DNA of 64,000 nt from Cytophagales bacterium CG12_big_fil_rev_8_21_14_0_65_40_12 (GTDB taxonomy: Bacteria > Bacteroidota > Bacteroidia > Cytophagales > Cyclobacteriaceae): assembly GCA_002786855.1 (NCBI GenBank), contig PCUU01000060.1, forward strand, positions 62,001 through 126,000, read 5' to 3'. The first letter of the stretch is position 1, and every line of letters begins with the position of its first letter. Of this stretch, positions 45,261-54,588 are shown one piece after another. Made by a program: the position numbers and the translations under genes. Below the pieces are notes generated by a model, which saw only the letters and a list, made by a program, of their open reading frames with translations, was not told where the DNA came from and searched no databases.

Positions 45261-45977
45261 ATGAAACTAGATATACTTGCACTTGCTGCCCATCCTGATG
45301 ACGTTGAATTATCAAGCTCAGGCACCCTTTTAAAAGCCATTTTGAATGGCAAAAAAGCGGGAATTGTCGATTTTACCAGAGGTGAATTGGGTACTAGAGG
45401 AACTCCTGAAATTCGGGAGGCAGAGGCCAATGCATCTGCGAGAATTCTAGGCTTAGCAGCAAGAGAAAATCTAGGTTTTAGAGACGGCTTCTTTAAAAAT
45501 GACGAAGAGCATCAGCTTGAAGTCATCAAAATGATCAGGAAATACCGGCCCGAGATCGTTTTGGCGAATGCCTATGACGACCGCCATTCTGACCATGGAA
45601 GAGCATCGCAACTATCCAAAGAAGCTTGTTTTCTTTCTGGATTAAAAAATGTACGAACTCAGATGGATGGCATGGAACAGGAAGCTTGGAGACCCAAAGT
45701 GGTCTATCATTATATCCAAAGCATTCCGAGCCAGCCCGATTTCATCGTAGACGTATCCGAAGTTTGGGAAACGAAAGTAGCATCCATCAAAGCCTTCGCA
45801 TCGCAATTCTTTGATCCCAATAGCAATGAGCCAAATACTTACATTTCATCACCAGAATTTATGAAAATGGTGGAGGCGCGAGCCATCCATTATGGACATG
45901 AAATCGGTGTGAAATATGGTGAAGGCTTTAATGTAGAGCGAATGGTTGGAGTAGGGGATGTTTTTGATTTGATCTAG
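45261..45977 (+). CDS. bshB1: bacillithiol biosynthesis deacetylase BshB1
   Basis: Zn-dependent PIG-L-family enzyme of 238 residues that removes acetyl from GlcNAc-malate in bacillithiol synthesis. Motifs are LAAHPDDVELSSSG (zinc and catalytic Asp), FTRGELGTRGT, and RHSDHGRA (distal His). I chose the ATG at 45261 over the upstream in-frame start at 45210, because the latter lies inside the trxB terminator. It sits next to trxB, consistent with a thiol-redox role. Confidence 0.9.
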   Translation: MKLDILALAAHPDDVELSSSGTLLKAILNGKKAGIVDFTRGELGTRGTPEIREAEANASARILGLAARENLGFRDGFFKNDEEHQLEVIKMIRKYRPEIVLANAYDDRHSDHGRASQLSKEACFLSGLKNVRTQMDGMEQEAWRPKVVYHYIQSIPSQPDFIVDVSEVWETKVASIKAFASQFFDPNSNEPNTYISSPEFMKMVEARAIHYGHEIGVKYGEGFNVERMVGVGDVFDLI

Positions 45978-46033
45978 CTATCACATCAAGAGAGCTGATT
46001 GAATGACCTTTTAGTAAATTAATATCTCTTATT

Positions 46034-46345
46034 ATGAGAGCTCTGAACTATGGATTCTCTGTTTTTGCAATAATCGCTTTTTTAGTAATTTCTTTTTTGA
46101 GGTTACAATTAGCATCTGTTGATATCTATTCAGACGGTCAAGCAGGCATAGGCAATGGTATGATTGCTTTAATAATGTTAATAATTTTACTCACATTAGT
46201 TTTAATAATCATTGTTTATTTTTTGTTTTTCTTGATTAGGAAAGATTATAAGGTGAAACAATCGAGAACTACATTATGGATTCTATTTATCAGTTTTGTT
46301 ATGAGTTTTTTGATCAGTGGATTTGATCTTGGCTTGTTTTCATAG
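46034..46345 (+). CDS. small membrane protein, unknown function
   Basis: 103 residues with three hydrophobic segments (about 5-22, 42-68 and 80-97) and a basic patch (RKDYKVKQSR) between the last two. No family is recognised. Isolated and AT-rich; it lies beside a repeat element and may be lineage-specific. Confidence 0.6.
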   Translation: MRALNYGFSVFAIIAFLVISFLRLQLASVDIYSDGQAGIGNGMIALIMLIILLTLVLIIIVYFLFFLIRKDYKVKQSRTTLWILFISFVMSFLISGFDLGLFS

Positions 46346-46357
46346 ATGAACTTTTTA

Positions 46358-46583
46358 TAATTTAGGTTACTTAGTTAGATACCATAGCATGCACCATCGA
46401 CCTGCCGTCAATAGATTTGGCTCCTTAAGCATCTATGAAAAGCTTCTTTCCCTGATCCCGAAGTCTCGGGAGAAGGGTCTATAGCCTAATTATAGTTCCT
46501 TCGCTGTGCTCAGGATAGAAAATCATAAAACAGTTTTCATTTGATAATCAATCAGTTGAGTACTAAGTAAGTAACCCAATTTA
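46358..46583. repeat. MITE-like element with terminal inverted repeats
   Basis: Non-coding block of 226 bases bounded by imperfect 21-bp inverted repeats (46358-46378 and 46563-46583, about 17-18 matches, sharing GGTTACTTA). Inside are a hairpin with arms TCCCGA/TCGGGA (46456-46471), flanked by CCCT/AGGG, and a CTTCGCTGTGCTCAGGAT-like word, a type of sequence common in dispersed Bacteroidota repeats. There is no ORF. It could be a miniature inverted-repeat element or a REP-like sequence. Confidence 0.55.
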
Positions 46584-46630
46584 GAATTATATTAAATTAA
46601 GTCAAATAACTGCTTTTAATTCTAGTTGGC

Positions 46631-47095
46631 TCAGCCATTGTACTGATAGACATTTTTGACAATACCATTCTCAAATTCGATGTATAGAAAGCTCGGGTCT
46701 ATATTCATCAATCCCGGTATGAACCCTAATTCGTATGACAGGCTCTCCTTATTATCGGATGCATATTTATTCCCTAAAACCATTACAACTTCTTCCTTGG
46801 TTTTGCCAATGAGCATTTTACTCTCGATAATGTCTTTGGACATTTTATAGCGCTCTTTGATACTTGAATTCCAGGTCTTTTGGTCAAAATCCATTGATGG
46901 ATAATATGAAATTGAAAATATCCAAAGAGTAATGACTGCTGAATAAATAATAGGACTTAAGATTATTGTAGGTAGTATGGCGATCAACTTTCTGTTTTTG
47001 TCATTCCCTAATTTTAGCTTTCTCAGGCACCATTTACAAACCAAGTAAATAGGTATTGAAAGGATAAGGATGAATAATATAGCTTGAAAGCTCAT
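46631..47095 (-). CDS. two-helix membrane protein with BamE-like tail
   Basis: 154 residues: two membrane helices (about 4-22 and 40-65), then a soluble domain with SKMLIGKTKEEVVMVLGNKY and a terminal beta-rich stretch (FLYIEFENGIVKNVYQY). This resembles the SmpA/OmlA (BamE) fold, which many small envelope proteins share. Function is unknown. It lies between the repeat element and pdxH. Confidence 0.6.
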   Translation of the reverse strand: MSFQAILFILILSIPIYLVCKWCLRKLKLGNDKNRKLIAILPTIILSPIIYSAVITLWIFSISYYPSMDFDQKTWNSSIKERYKMSKDIIESKMLIGKTKEEVVMVLGNKYASDNKESLSYELGFIPGLMNIDPSFLYIEFENGIVKNVYQYNG

Positions 47096-47119
47096 TTAGG
47101 TCGGTTTATCATGGAGTGA

Positions 47120-47761
47120 TCAAGGCGACATTCTATAGGTATTCCAACCTAAATCTTCCGATTGCTCATACATTATTCTGTCGTGCAATCGGCTTTGTCG
47201 CCCCTGCCAAAATTCAAACGAAGTAGGCACAATTCGATATCCACCCCAAAAATCAGGTAAGGGCACTTTGCCTTCTTTAAATTTGGCCTTCATCTCTTGC
47301 AATTTCATTTCCAGAATGCTTCTCGAAGAAATAACTTGACTTTGCTGTGATACCCAAGCCCCTAATTGGCTTCCATGCGGGCGCGAAGTGAAATAAGCCA
47401 AGGATTCCATTTTGGTTACTTTTTCAATTCTGCCAGTAATTGCCACTTGTCTTTCAAGCGCATACCAAGGGAAAAGGATAGAAACATTAGGGTTTTTCTC
47501 AATCTGCTGTGCCTTTCTACTTTTGTAATTGGTATAAAAAACCACTCCCTTATCATCTAAGGCTTTCATTAACACGGTCCGCTGAAAAGGTTTGCTTTCT
47601 TCATTCACTGTACTCAACACAAAAGCATTAGGTTCTAAAACCTCACTTTTCACGGCTTCATCAAACCATTTTCTGAACTGAGAAAAAGGAGAAGCATCAA
47701 TGCTATCGAGGTCTAAACTTGCTTTGGTGTACTCTTTTCTTAAGTCAGCAATCTGAGTCAT
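47120..47761 (-). CDS. pdxH: pyridoxine/pyridoxamine 5'-phosphate oxidase
   Basis: FMN-dependent enzyme of 213 residues that makes pyridoxal 5'-phosphate, the cofactor of many enzymes. Signatures: RTVLMKALDDKGVVFYTNYKSRKAQQ (FMN binding), SRPHGSQLGAW, FWGGYR, and the C-terminal FWQGRQSRLHDRI ... WNTYRMSP. Length is standard. Divergent from the YqgE gene. Confidence 0.97.
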   Translation of the reverse strand: MTQIADLRKEYTKASLDLDSIDASPFSQFRKWFDEAVKSEVLEPNAFVLSTVNEESKPFQRTVLMKALDDKGVVFYTNYKSRKAQQIEKNPNVSILFPWYALERQVAITGRIEKVTKMESLAYFTSRPHGSQLGAWVSQQSQVISSRSILEMKLQEMKAKFKEGKVPLPDFWGGYRIVPTSFEFWQGRQSRLHDRIMYEQSEDLGWNTYRMSP

Positions 47762-47866
47762 GTTTTTTGATTAGGGTTAACGCAAATATAATACACCAAT
47801 TGGTGAATCTTTGTTTTGGAAATTAGGCATTCCAAAATACGTTCTATAAATTCAAACCTATCACTT

Positions 47867-48445
47867 ATGAGGTTAGAATACGACAAGAATATCCCCGATC
47901 CCAAAAATGGAGACCTATTGATCTCCGAACCCTTTTTGAACGACCCTAATTTTGATCGTACTGTTATACTGGTTTGCGAAAATGGAGCAGATGGTACTTT
48001 CGGCCTTGTGATCAATAAAACCACTGATTTATTGCTGGATGAAGTCATGAATGAAACCATTGATTTCAATGGGCGACTGAACATAGGCGGTCCAGTGGAA
48101 CAGAATACTTTGCATTATATTCACCGTATAAGCATGCCAATCGAAGGCGCAATTCCATTGGGCAATGGCATTTACTGGTCTGGAGACTATGAACAGATCA
48201 AAGCGCTGATCCTTAATGGTCAGGTTTCTGAAAACGATATTAAGTTCTATTTGGGTTATTCTGGCTGGTCGTTAGGGCAGTTGAGAGTAGAATTGGACCA
48301 ACAATCATGGTTTGTGAAGCCAAATGCTACTGCCCGACAAATATTCGATATGGACGAAGATGCACTTTGGAAGTCTATACTCCATGAAATGGGCGGGAAA
48401 TACAAAGTGTTTTCAAATTACCCAGCCGACCCTCGCTTGAATTAA
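47867..48445 (+). CDS. YqgE/AlgH family protein
   Basis: 192 residues with the UPF0301 pattern: LLISEPFLNDPNFDRTVILVCENGADGTFGLVINK, then GGPVEQNTLHYIH and FLGYSGWSLGQL. The family's role is unclear (linked to transcription control in some bacteria). I chose the ATG at 47867, which gives the conserved N-terminus; the frame is open from 47816. Confidence 0.9.
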   Translation: MRLEYDKNIPDPKNGDLLISEPFLNDPNFDRTVILVCENGADGTFGLVINKTTDLLLDEVMNETIDFNGRLNIGGPVEQNTLHYIHRISMPIEGAIPLGNGIYWSGDYEQIKALILNGQVSENDIKFYLGYSGWSLGQLRVELDQQSWFVKPNATARQIFDMDEDALWKSILHEMGGKYKVFSNYPADPRLN

Positions 48446-48501
48446 TAGTTTTGCTAACTTTGATCTGTTTACGGAGCGGCCCAGAGGCCGATGATATTAT
48501 T

Positions 48502-50571
48502 ATGAGTGAAGAAAAGAATTTGCATGCAGGTGATCAGAATACAGAGGATTTAAATTCTGATAACAACATCGAGCATAGTGCTGAAGAAACAGTGGAGCAA
48601 CCAACGGTTGAAGAAAAATCAGAAGAAGTAGCTGCGGAGTCCACTACGAATGAGGTAGAGGAAGTCATCGAAAGTCCAGCGGAAGAGGTAGTTGCTACCG
48701 TGCAGGAAGAAGCAGTGCCAGAAGCCATCGAAAAGACAGAAGTAGTTGAGGAAGTGGCTGAGACACCTGCCAGTACGCCTGCTACAGAAGTGACTGCAAA
48801 TGAAGAATCCACCGAAGATTCAAACGAGGGTGATGACGATGAGGAAGAAGAGCATGATGACCACGAAATCATCGACTATTCCAATCATAGCAGAGAAGCG
48901 CTTGTTGAAGTCATAGAAGAACTGAATACTGAAAGTAATTTCAGAAAAATAGATGCTATCCTCGCTCAAATTGAGCCTTTGTTCACAGAGTTTGAGGATG
49001 CCAATCGCCAAGCCGCACTCGATAAATTCGTAGCGGATGGCGGTGAAGAGGGTGATTTTGAATACCGTCATGATAAACTCTACAATCGCTTTGATGCATC
49101 ATTAAGACTGATCAAGGATAAAAAATCGGCTTATTACAGAGAGCGTGAGGCCACCAAGGAGCGCAACTACAAGAAGAAGGAAGAAATTCTGGACAAACTT
49201 AGGTCCCTTGTGGATGAAGAGGGAACAACGAGTTTGAACCCGATCAAAGCCTTGCAAGAAGAGTGGAAAAATATCGGTCAAGTACCGAACCAGCATAACA
49301 AAACCCTCTGGGCTAATTACAATGCGCTTTTAGATCGATTCTACAATAACAGGCATATTCTTTTCGAGCTTAAGGAATTAGACCGCAAGAAGAATCAGGA
49401 GGCCAAGACTGAGCTTTGCGAAAAGGCAGAGGCGCTTGATCAAATGGACAATCTGAAAGATGCCATCATTCATTTGAACGAGCTTCACGAAGAGTATAAA
49501 AACATTGGTCCCGTTCCGAAGGAAGTGCAAGAAGAGCTTTGGCAGCGATTCAAGGATGCCTCAGATAAAATCTATCACAAGCGTAAGGAATTCCTCGATG
49601 GCTTAAAAGGCGAACTTCACGAGAACTATGAAAAGAAAAAGGTCTTGGTGGCCGAACTCAAGCAATTTGCGGAGTTTGATTCTGACAGGATCAATAAATG
49701 GAATGCTAAGACCAAAGAGATTTTGGCGGTTCAAAAGAAATGGGACGCTATAGGAGGATTGCCAAAGGAACATGCCAAAGAAATCAATAAGATTTTCTGG
49801 GGTGACTTTAAGAAGTTCTTCAACAACAAAAACGAATTCTTCAAGAAACTAGAAGGGCTTCGACAAGAAAACCTTCAGAAGAAGGAAGAATTGATCGCAA
49901 GAGCAGAAGCATTAAAAGACAACATGGATTGGGATGCTACGGCAGAAAAATTCAAAGCGCTTCAGTCGGAGTGGAAAGACCTTGGGCCGGTTCCAGAGAA
50001 ATTCAGGAACTCTATTTACGAGAAATTCAAAGCTGCGTGTGATGCCTTCTTCAATAACAGAAGGGCCAACCTGAACAAAGCAGAATCTGAATACGCTGAT
50101 AACCTTAAGAAGAAAGAAGCCCTTATCCAGTCTATTTTAGATGGTGTCAGCAATAAAAAAACTTCTGAAAGCGAATTAGACGAGTTTTTATCTATGTGGC
50201 AGCAGATCGGTTTTGTGCCAAGAGGCGCCATGAAGACTATAGAAAGCAAATTTTCTGCTGCGGTAGATAAGTACATTGCCGCCCTTGGCCTAGAAGAACA
50301 AGCACAAGAACAACTTTTAATGAAAGTTGAATTGGGTGGCTTGGGTACTGGCCCCAATGCGGACAGAAAGCTGATGAAGAAAGAAGGTGCGATCAGAAGG
50401 CAAATTCAGGAGATTGAAGACAATATCTCTTTGTGGAACAATAACTTAGCTTTCTTTGCCAACTCTAAAACTGCCGATAAGTTGAAAGCAGAATTCGCAG
50501 AGAAAATCGAAAAGGCCAAAGAAGAATTGGACAATCTGAAAAAACAGTTGCGGATGGTGCGAAGCATGTAA
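48502..50571 (+). CDS. DUF349-repeat protein with acidic N-terminus
   Basis: 689 residues. The first 130 or so are disordered and very rich in Glu, Thr, Val and Ala. The rest consists of about six DUF349 helical-hairpin repeats, recognisable by recurring 'EEWKNIGQVPNQHNKTLW'-type segments roughly every 75 residues, and a closing coiled coil. DUF349 proteins bind nucleic-acid-related partners in some bacteria, but function is unknown. I chose the ATG at 48502 because the longer frame from 48451 begins in the upstream gene's tail region. Confidence 0.85.
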   Translation: MSEEKNLHAGDQNTEDLNSDNNIEHSAEETVEQPTVEEKSEEVAAESTTNEVEEVIESPAEEVVATVQEEAVPEAIEKTEVVEEVAETPASTPATEVTANEESTEDSNEGDDDEEEEHDDHEIIDYSNHSREALVEVIEELNTESNFRKIDAILAQIEPLFTEFEDANRQAALDKFVADGGEEGDFEYRHDKLYNRFDASLRLIKDKKSAYYREREATKERNYKKKEEILDKLRSLVDEEGTTSLNPIKALQEEWKNIGQVPNQHNKTLWANYNALLDRFYNNRHILFELKELDRKKNQEAKTELCEKAEALDQMDNLKDAIIHLNELHEEYKNIGPVPKEVQEELWQRFKDASDKIYHKRKEFLDGLKGELHENYEKKKVLVAELKQFAEFDSDRINKWNAKTKEILAVQKKWDAIGGLPKEHAKEINKIFWGDFKKFFNNKNEFFKKLEGLRQENLQKKEELIARAEALKDNMDWDATAEKFKALQSEWKDLGPVPEKFRNSIYEKFKAACDAFFNNRRANLNKAESEYADNLKKKEALIQSILDGVSNKKTSESELDEFLSMWQQIGFVPRGAMKTIESKFSAAVDKYIAALGLEEQAQEQLLMKVELGGLGTGPNADRKLMKKEGAIRRQIQEIEDNISLWNNNLAFFANSKTADKLKAEFAEKIEKAKEELDNLKKQLRMVRSM

Positions 50572-50588
50572 TCTAGACGAGTAAAAAT

Positions 50589-50616
50589 AAAAGCGATTTT
50601 TATTAAATCGCTTTTG
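50589..50616 (+). terminator. terminator after the DUF349 gene
   Basis: An 11-bp stem AAAAGCGATTT/AAATCGCTTTT (50589-50599 with 50605-50615), 5-base loop. The terminal TTG also serves as the -33 element of the tRNA promoter. Confidence 0.75.
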
Positions 50617-50643
50617 CAATTTTAAAACAGAGGCCTATATTTG
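50614..50643 (+). promoter_or_regulatory. promoter of tRNA-Thr
   Basis: TTG (50614-50616), 19-base spacer, TATATTTG (50636-50643), a near-ideal Bacteroidota promoter about 29 bases before the tRNA. Confidence 0.85.
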
Positions 50644-50672
50644 CACTCGATTTGAACGAAAAGCAACCAGAA

Positions 50673-50745
<73 letters not shown>

Positions 50746-50754
50746 CTGAAAATC

Positions 50755-50784
50755 AGGAAGTTACGAAAGTGACTTCCTTTTTTT
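50755..50784 (+). terminator. terminator of tRNA-Thr
   Basis: A 10-bp stem with one G:T pair (50755-50764 with 50769-50778) and a GAAA tetraloop, followed by T residues. Confidence 0.85.
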
Positions 50785-50790
50785 ATGCCC

Positions 50791-50812
50791 TTTTGCGTGC
50801 TTTTTGCGTGCT
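50791..50812 (+). repeat. tandem 11-mer, possible attachment site
   Basis: Two exact copies of TTTTGCGTGCT in a row, then TTTTT, 45 bases downstream of tRNA-Thr. It marks the switch from core to accessory sequence. A recombinase core site is one reading; slippage in a terminator tail is another. Confidence 0.4.
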
Positions 50813-50964
50813 TTTTTAATTACCCTTATTCTAAAGTATCTTTAATTCCTTTTATTCTTTTTTCCTTTTAACTTGGAAGCTATCTAAGGGTTTGATTCAT
50901 CATGTTTTTGGAATAGTATGATGACTACGACTTACTTCATTATTTTGAGCTGATATGAGATTGC

Positions 50965-52098
50965 ATGGCTGAATATATATACTTGGACAATAATTCCACT
51001 ACTCCAGTTGACCCAAGGGTTATAGAGGCTATGATTCCCTTTTTCTCGAAGCATTTCGCAAATGCTTCGAGCAATCACCGTTTTGGACAGTCTATAAAAA
51101 AATATGTTGACGAATCGAGGCTTTCGGTTTCGAGCCTTATTAATGCAAGACCAAGTGAAATAGTCTTCACATCTGGGGCAACGGAAGCGTTGAATTTGGC
51201 CTTAAAAGGATTGGTTTCAGTAAAATCTGAAACAAGTCATATCATCACGTCACAATCTGAACACCCCGCTGTTCTCGATACCTGTAGAAGCTTAGAGAAC
51301 CAAGGTGTTGAGGTTACATATTTGCGAGTTAATAGGCAGGGACTAATTGATCTAAAAGATATAGAGCAAGCCATAAAATCTAATACAATCTTAGTCTCAA
51401 TTATGCTGGCTAATAATGAAACAGGAGTTATTCAGCCTATAGAGAAAATTGCGGAGGTATGCCGTAAGAATGATGTGCTTTTGTTATCAGATGCTACGCA
51501 GGCAATTGGAAAGATATCCGTAGATGTTGAAGAGTTGGGTGTAGACTTATTAGCTATGTCTGCTCACAAATTTTATGGACCAAAGGGGATTGGGGCTTTA
51601 TACATCAAAAAAGGAATTAGACTGGATGAAATTATTCATGGTGGTGGGCATGAAAATCACTTGAGAAGTGGAACATTAAATGTCCCTAGCATTATTGGCT
51701 TTGGAAAGGCATGTCAAATCGCAGATTCACAATTCAAGGAAGATTCAGAACGTATATCAAATTTAAGAGACTTGTTGGAATCTGAACTTCTTCAGATTGA
51801 AGGTTCTTCTTTGAATGGAGACAAAGAAAGTCGACTTCCGAATACTAGTAATATATTTTTTCCAAATGTAGAAACAGATGTTCTGATTCCTTCTTTGGTA
51901 AAAACTATTGTTTCAAATGGTTCAGCTTGTTCTTCCAATGTTGTTGAAGCCTCTCATGTGCTTAAATCAATGGGATTGAGTGATGCAGAAGCATTTTCTA
52001 GCATAAGGATTAGTTTGGGACGGTTTACTTCTGAGAACGATATTCATTTTGCCATTCAAGAACTAAGAGAGCGGATAACAACACCAATATTTAAATAA
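50965..52098 (+). CDS. sspA: cysteine desulfurase, SspA-like
   Basis: PLP enzyme of 377 residues of the NifS/IscS class. It has the N-terminal YLDNNSTTPVD, the PLP-binding Lys at about residue 202 (SAHKFYGPKG) and the catalytic Cys at about 322 (NGSACSS). It removes sulfur from cysteine as a persulfide. A housekeeping IscS is expected elsewhere. This copy sits 9 bases upstream of a GHKL ATPase and across from DUF4007, ATPase and PP-loop genes, so its natural role is sulfur donor for DNA phosphorothioation, as DndA/SspA do. It cannot be told from IscS by sequence alone. Confidence 0.85.
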   Translation: MAEYIYLDNNSTTPVDPRVIEAMIPFFSKHFANASSNHRFGQSIKKYVDESRLSVSSLINARPSEIVFTSGATEALNLALKGLVSVKSETSHIITSQSEHPAVLDTCRSLENQGVEVTYLRVNRQGLIDLKDIEQAIKSNTILVSIMLANNETGVIQPIEKIAEVCRKNDVLLLSDATQAIGKISVDVEELGVDLLAMSAHKFYGPKGIGALYIKKGIRLDEIIHGGGHENHLRSGTLNVPSIIGFGKACQIADSQFKEDSERISNLRDLLESELLQIEGSSLNGDKESRLPNTSNIFFPNVETDVLIPSLVKTIVSNGSACSSNVVEASHVLKSMGLSDAEAFSSIRISLGRFTSENDIHFAIQELRERITTPIFK

Positions 52099-52107
52099 GG
52101 GATCAAT

Positions 52108-54588
52108 ATGACACATATCCATAATCAAGAGTTATTTGAAAAACTTTTTTTCTCTAAAGATGAAGATGGCGTTGATGATATTGTAAATCAATACTCTGAA
52201 TTGTTTGATGCAGAAGAAAACTGGAGACCATTAGGGCAGAACAAAAGTAATTTTAGCGTAGTCAAAAATCAGCAGTCTAATCCAATTGCGGCTATTATTG
52301 AAAAGGTTACCAACTCAATTGACGCAACCTTGATGAAAGAGTGTTACAAAGCTGGTATTGATCCCAAATCAAAAGAAGCTCCTCAATCCATGGATGATGC
52401 GGTCAAAGTATTTTATCCCGATGCCAATTGGGATTTACAGACCTATAAAAGAAAGCAAGCAGAAAATATTCAAATAATTGCGGATGGTCATGGTCCTAGA
52501 AATCAGAAAAATCAATTCCCCACGTCTGTGATAATCTATGATAATGGGGAAGGCCAACACCCAGATAAGTTTGAAAATACTTTCTTGTCGCTTCTAAAGG
52601 GCAATAAAAACGATATCCATTTTGTTCAAGGCAAGTATAATATGGGTGGGAGTGGAGCGATTGTTTTTTGTGGTAAAAAGCGATATCAATTGGTTGCATC
52701 CAAGCAGTATAAAGGGGACGGTGAGTTTGGGTTTACCTTAGTGCGGGAGCATCCAAAAAAGGATTCTGACCAGGCTAAAGAAACTTGGTTTGAATACTTA
52801 GTCATAGATGGAAAAATCCCCTCTTTCCCAATTACGGAATTGGATTTAGGCTTAGAAAATAGAAGGTTTAAAACAGGCTCAATTATCAAGCTCTATTCTT
52901 ATCAATTTCCAAAGGGCTACTCAGGGTTTGCTCAAGACTTAAATCAAAGCATCAATGAATACCTCTATAGTCCAATACTGCCAGCTATAACCAAAGATAC
53001 CGAAGAGAGATATCCAAATAATAAAGTTTTGGTTACAGACTTATATGGACTAAAAAGAAGGCTTTTTAATGAAGAAAAAGATTATCTAGATACGAGGTTT
53101 TCAGTTGAGTATGAGGATGAGCTTTTTGGATACATGAAGGTCTCGTGTTTTGTATTTAAAACAAAAGTTAAAGAATATGATAGCAAAGAGAGTCGAGACG
53201 CTATTCAAAAACGCTACTTTAAAAATGGAATGTGTGTCCTTTTTTCTCTTAACGGCCAAGTACACGGACATTACACCACTGAATTTATATCTAGGTCTCT
53301 AAAATTAAACCTTCTCAAAAATCATCTCTTGATCCATGTTGATTGCACCAACATGAAGTACGAGTTCAGAAAAGAACTTTTCATGGCATCTAGAGATCGT
53401 CTTAAGGATGGAGAAGAGACACAGCATTTAAGATGGTTTCTTGCCAATAAGCTAAGTTCAAAAGATGGGAAATTAGCAGAAATTGAAAGGAGAAGAAAGC
53501 AAGCGGTTGATATTGATACCTCATCAAATACTAAAGAGCTTTTGAAGAATTTTACCAAGAGTATGCCGTTAGACTCAGAACTGCTGAAGCTACTTGGTGA
53601 CACCTTCAAATTAGATTTAAAGCAAGATAAGCCTAAGAAAACAGACGCACCTAATAGACCAAAAAAGGATAAGGAAGAAGAGGCATTCAAGCCACAACGT
53701 TTTCCTTCATTCTTTAAAGTTAAAGCATCAAATGATGGAGAAACACCAGTTGCAAAAATCCCATTAAATGGTGAAAAAACAATTCGTTTTTCCACGGATG
53801 TTGAGAATGAATATTTTGATAGAACTGAAGAACCGGGAGAACTTAAAGTCGCTATTCTTAAAATAAATGAGAATGAAACCGAGGGTGGTGATCAACCTGG
53901 AGAGCCAAAGCAAGTAAGTGATATTTTTAATGTGGAGCAGACGAGTCCTGATGACGGAACAATAAAACTTAGCCTGAACCCTAAAAATACATTAAAAGTC
54001 GGTGATGCTGTTCAGATCAAGGTGAGCCTTAAAGCTCCTGGAGAGGATTTTGACGAAATGTTTTGGGTGAAAGTGGTGGATCAAGAACAACCGAAACAGC
54101 CAAAGCCTAAACCAGAAGATGAAAATGATGATCTTGGACTTCCAGCCTTGATTTTTGCTTATGAAAATAAAGAAGAAAAAGGCGGAGATGCTGTTTCTTG
54201 GGAAGATGTGTCTGAAGCTTCAGGTTTGGATATGGACAAAACAACCGTAATGGTTCCAGATGCTCAGGGAGATAACCTCACTAGAATTTTTGTGAACATG
54301 GAAAGCAGCGTTCTAATGAATTTTAAGTCTAAAGAAAGACACCCCAATGAAGAACAACTAGAAATTGCCAATAGGAAATATTATACATCCGTTTATTTTC
54401 ATACGCTGTTTCTATATACAATTACGAAGAACAGAGGGTATGAGATACAAAAACAGCAAGAGGGAAGCGAACGGTTAGAACCAGTGGACATAGGTAGTTA
54501 TCTTAAAGATGTGTTTGATCACTATTATTCCACATTCATTTTGAGTTTTGGCGGCACAGAAACCTTAATGCAAGGTCTTGGGGATTAG
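52108..54588 (+). CDS. GHKL (Hsp90/MutL-like) ATPase of the defence cluster
   Basis: 826 residues. The N-terminal Bergerat-fold ATPase has the N box IEKVTNSIDA (catalytic Glu about residue 65, Asp 73), DNGEGQ (from about 145) and the lid-glycine motif GKYNMGGSGA (about 175). A transducer-like middle domain (about 270-430) follows. Then come a Lys-rich, charged linker (about 500-680, with PKKTDAPNRPKKDKEEE) and a C-terminal helical domain (about 690-826). No nuclease motif is visible. It likely clamps DNA or another partner in an ATP-dependent way, and is a candidate effector or sensor. It is in the sspA transcription unit and overlaps the convergent kinase gene by 4 bases. Confidence 0.75.
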   Translation: MTHIHNQELFEKLFFSKDEDGVDDIVNQYSELFDAEENWRPLGQNKSNFSVVKNQQSNPIAAIIEKVTNSIDATLMKECYKAGIDPKSKEAPQSMDDAVKVFYPDANWDLQTYKRKQAENIQIIADGHGPRNQKNQFPTSVIIYDNGEGQHPDKFENTFLSLLKGNKNDIHFVQGKYNMGGSGAIVFCGKKRYQLVASKQYKGDGEFGFTLVREHPKKDSDQAKETWFEYLVIDGKIPSFPITELDLGLENRRFKTGSIIKLYSYQFPKGYSGFAQDLNQSINEYLYSPILPAITKDTEERYPNNKVLVTDLYGLKRRLFNEEKDYLDTRFSVEYEDELFGYMKVSCFVFKTKVKEYDSKESRDAIQKRYFKNGMCVLFSLNGQVHGHYTTEFISRSLKLNLLKNHLLIHVDCTNMKYEFRKELFMASRDRLKDGEETQHLRWFLANKLSSKDGKLAEIERRRKQAVDIDTSSNTKELLKNFTKSMPLDSELLKLLGDTFKLDLKQDKPKKTDAPNRPKKDKEEEAFKPQRFPSFFKVKASNDGETPVAKIPLNGEKTIRFSTDVENEYFDRTEEPGELKVAILKINENETEGGDQPGEPKQVSDIFNVEQTSPDDGTIKLSLNPKNTLKVGDAVQIKVSLKAPGEDFDEMFWVKVVDQEQPKQPKPKPEDENDDLGLPALIFAYENKEEKGGDAVSWEDVSEASGLDMDKTTVMVPDAQGDNLTRIFVNMESSVLMNFKSKERHPNEEQLEIANRKYYTSVYFHTLFLYTITKNRGYEIQKQQEGSERLEPVDIGSYLKDVFDHYYSTFILSFGGTETLMQGLGD

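Noticed and set aside
48534..48872. Ser-rich ORF opposite the start of the DUF349 gene
   Set aside because: It is the complement of the Glu/Val/Ala-rich acidic region, with no start signals. A compositional shadow.
50791..50812. Start of a CRISPR array
   Set aside because: Only two abutting 11-base copies, with no spacers.
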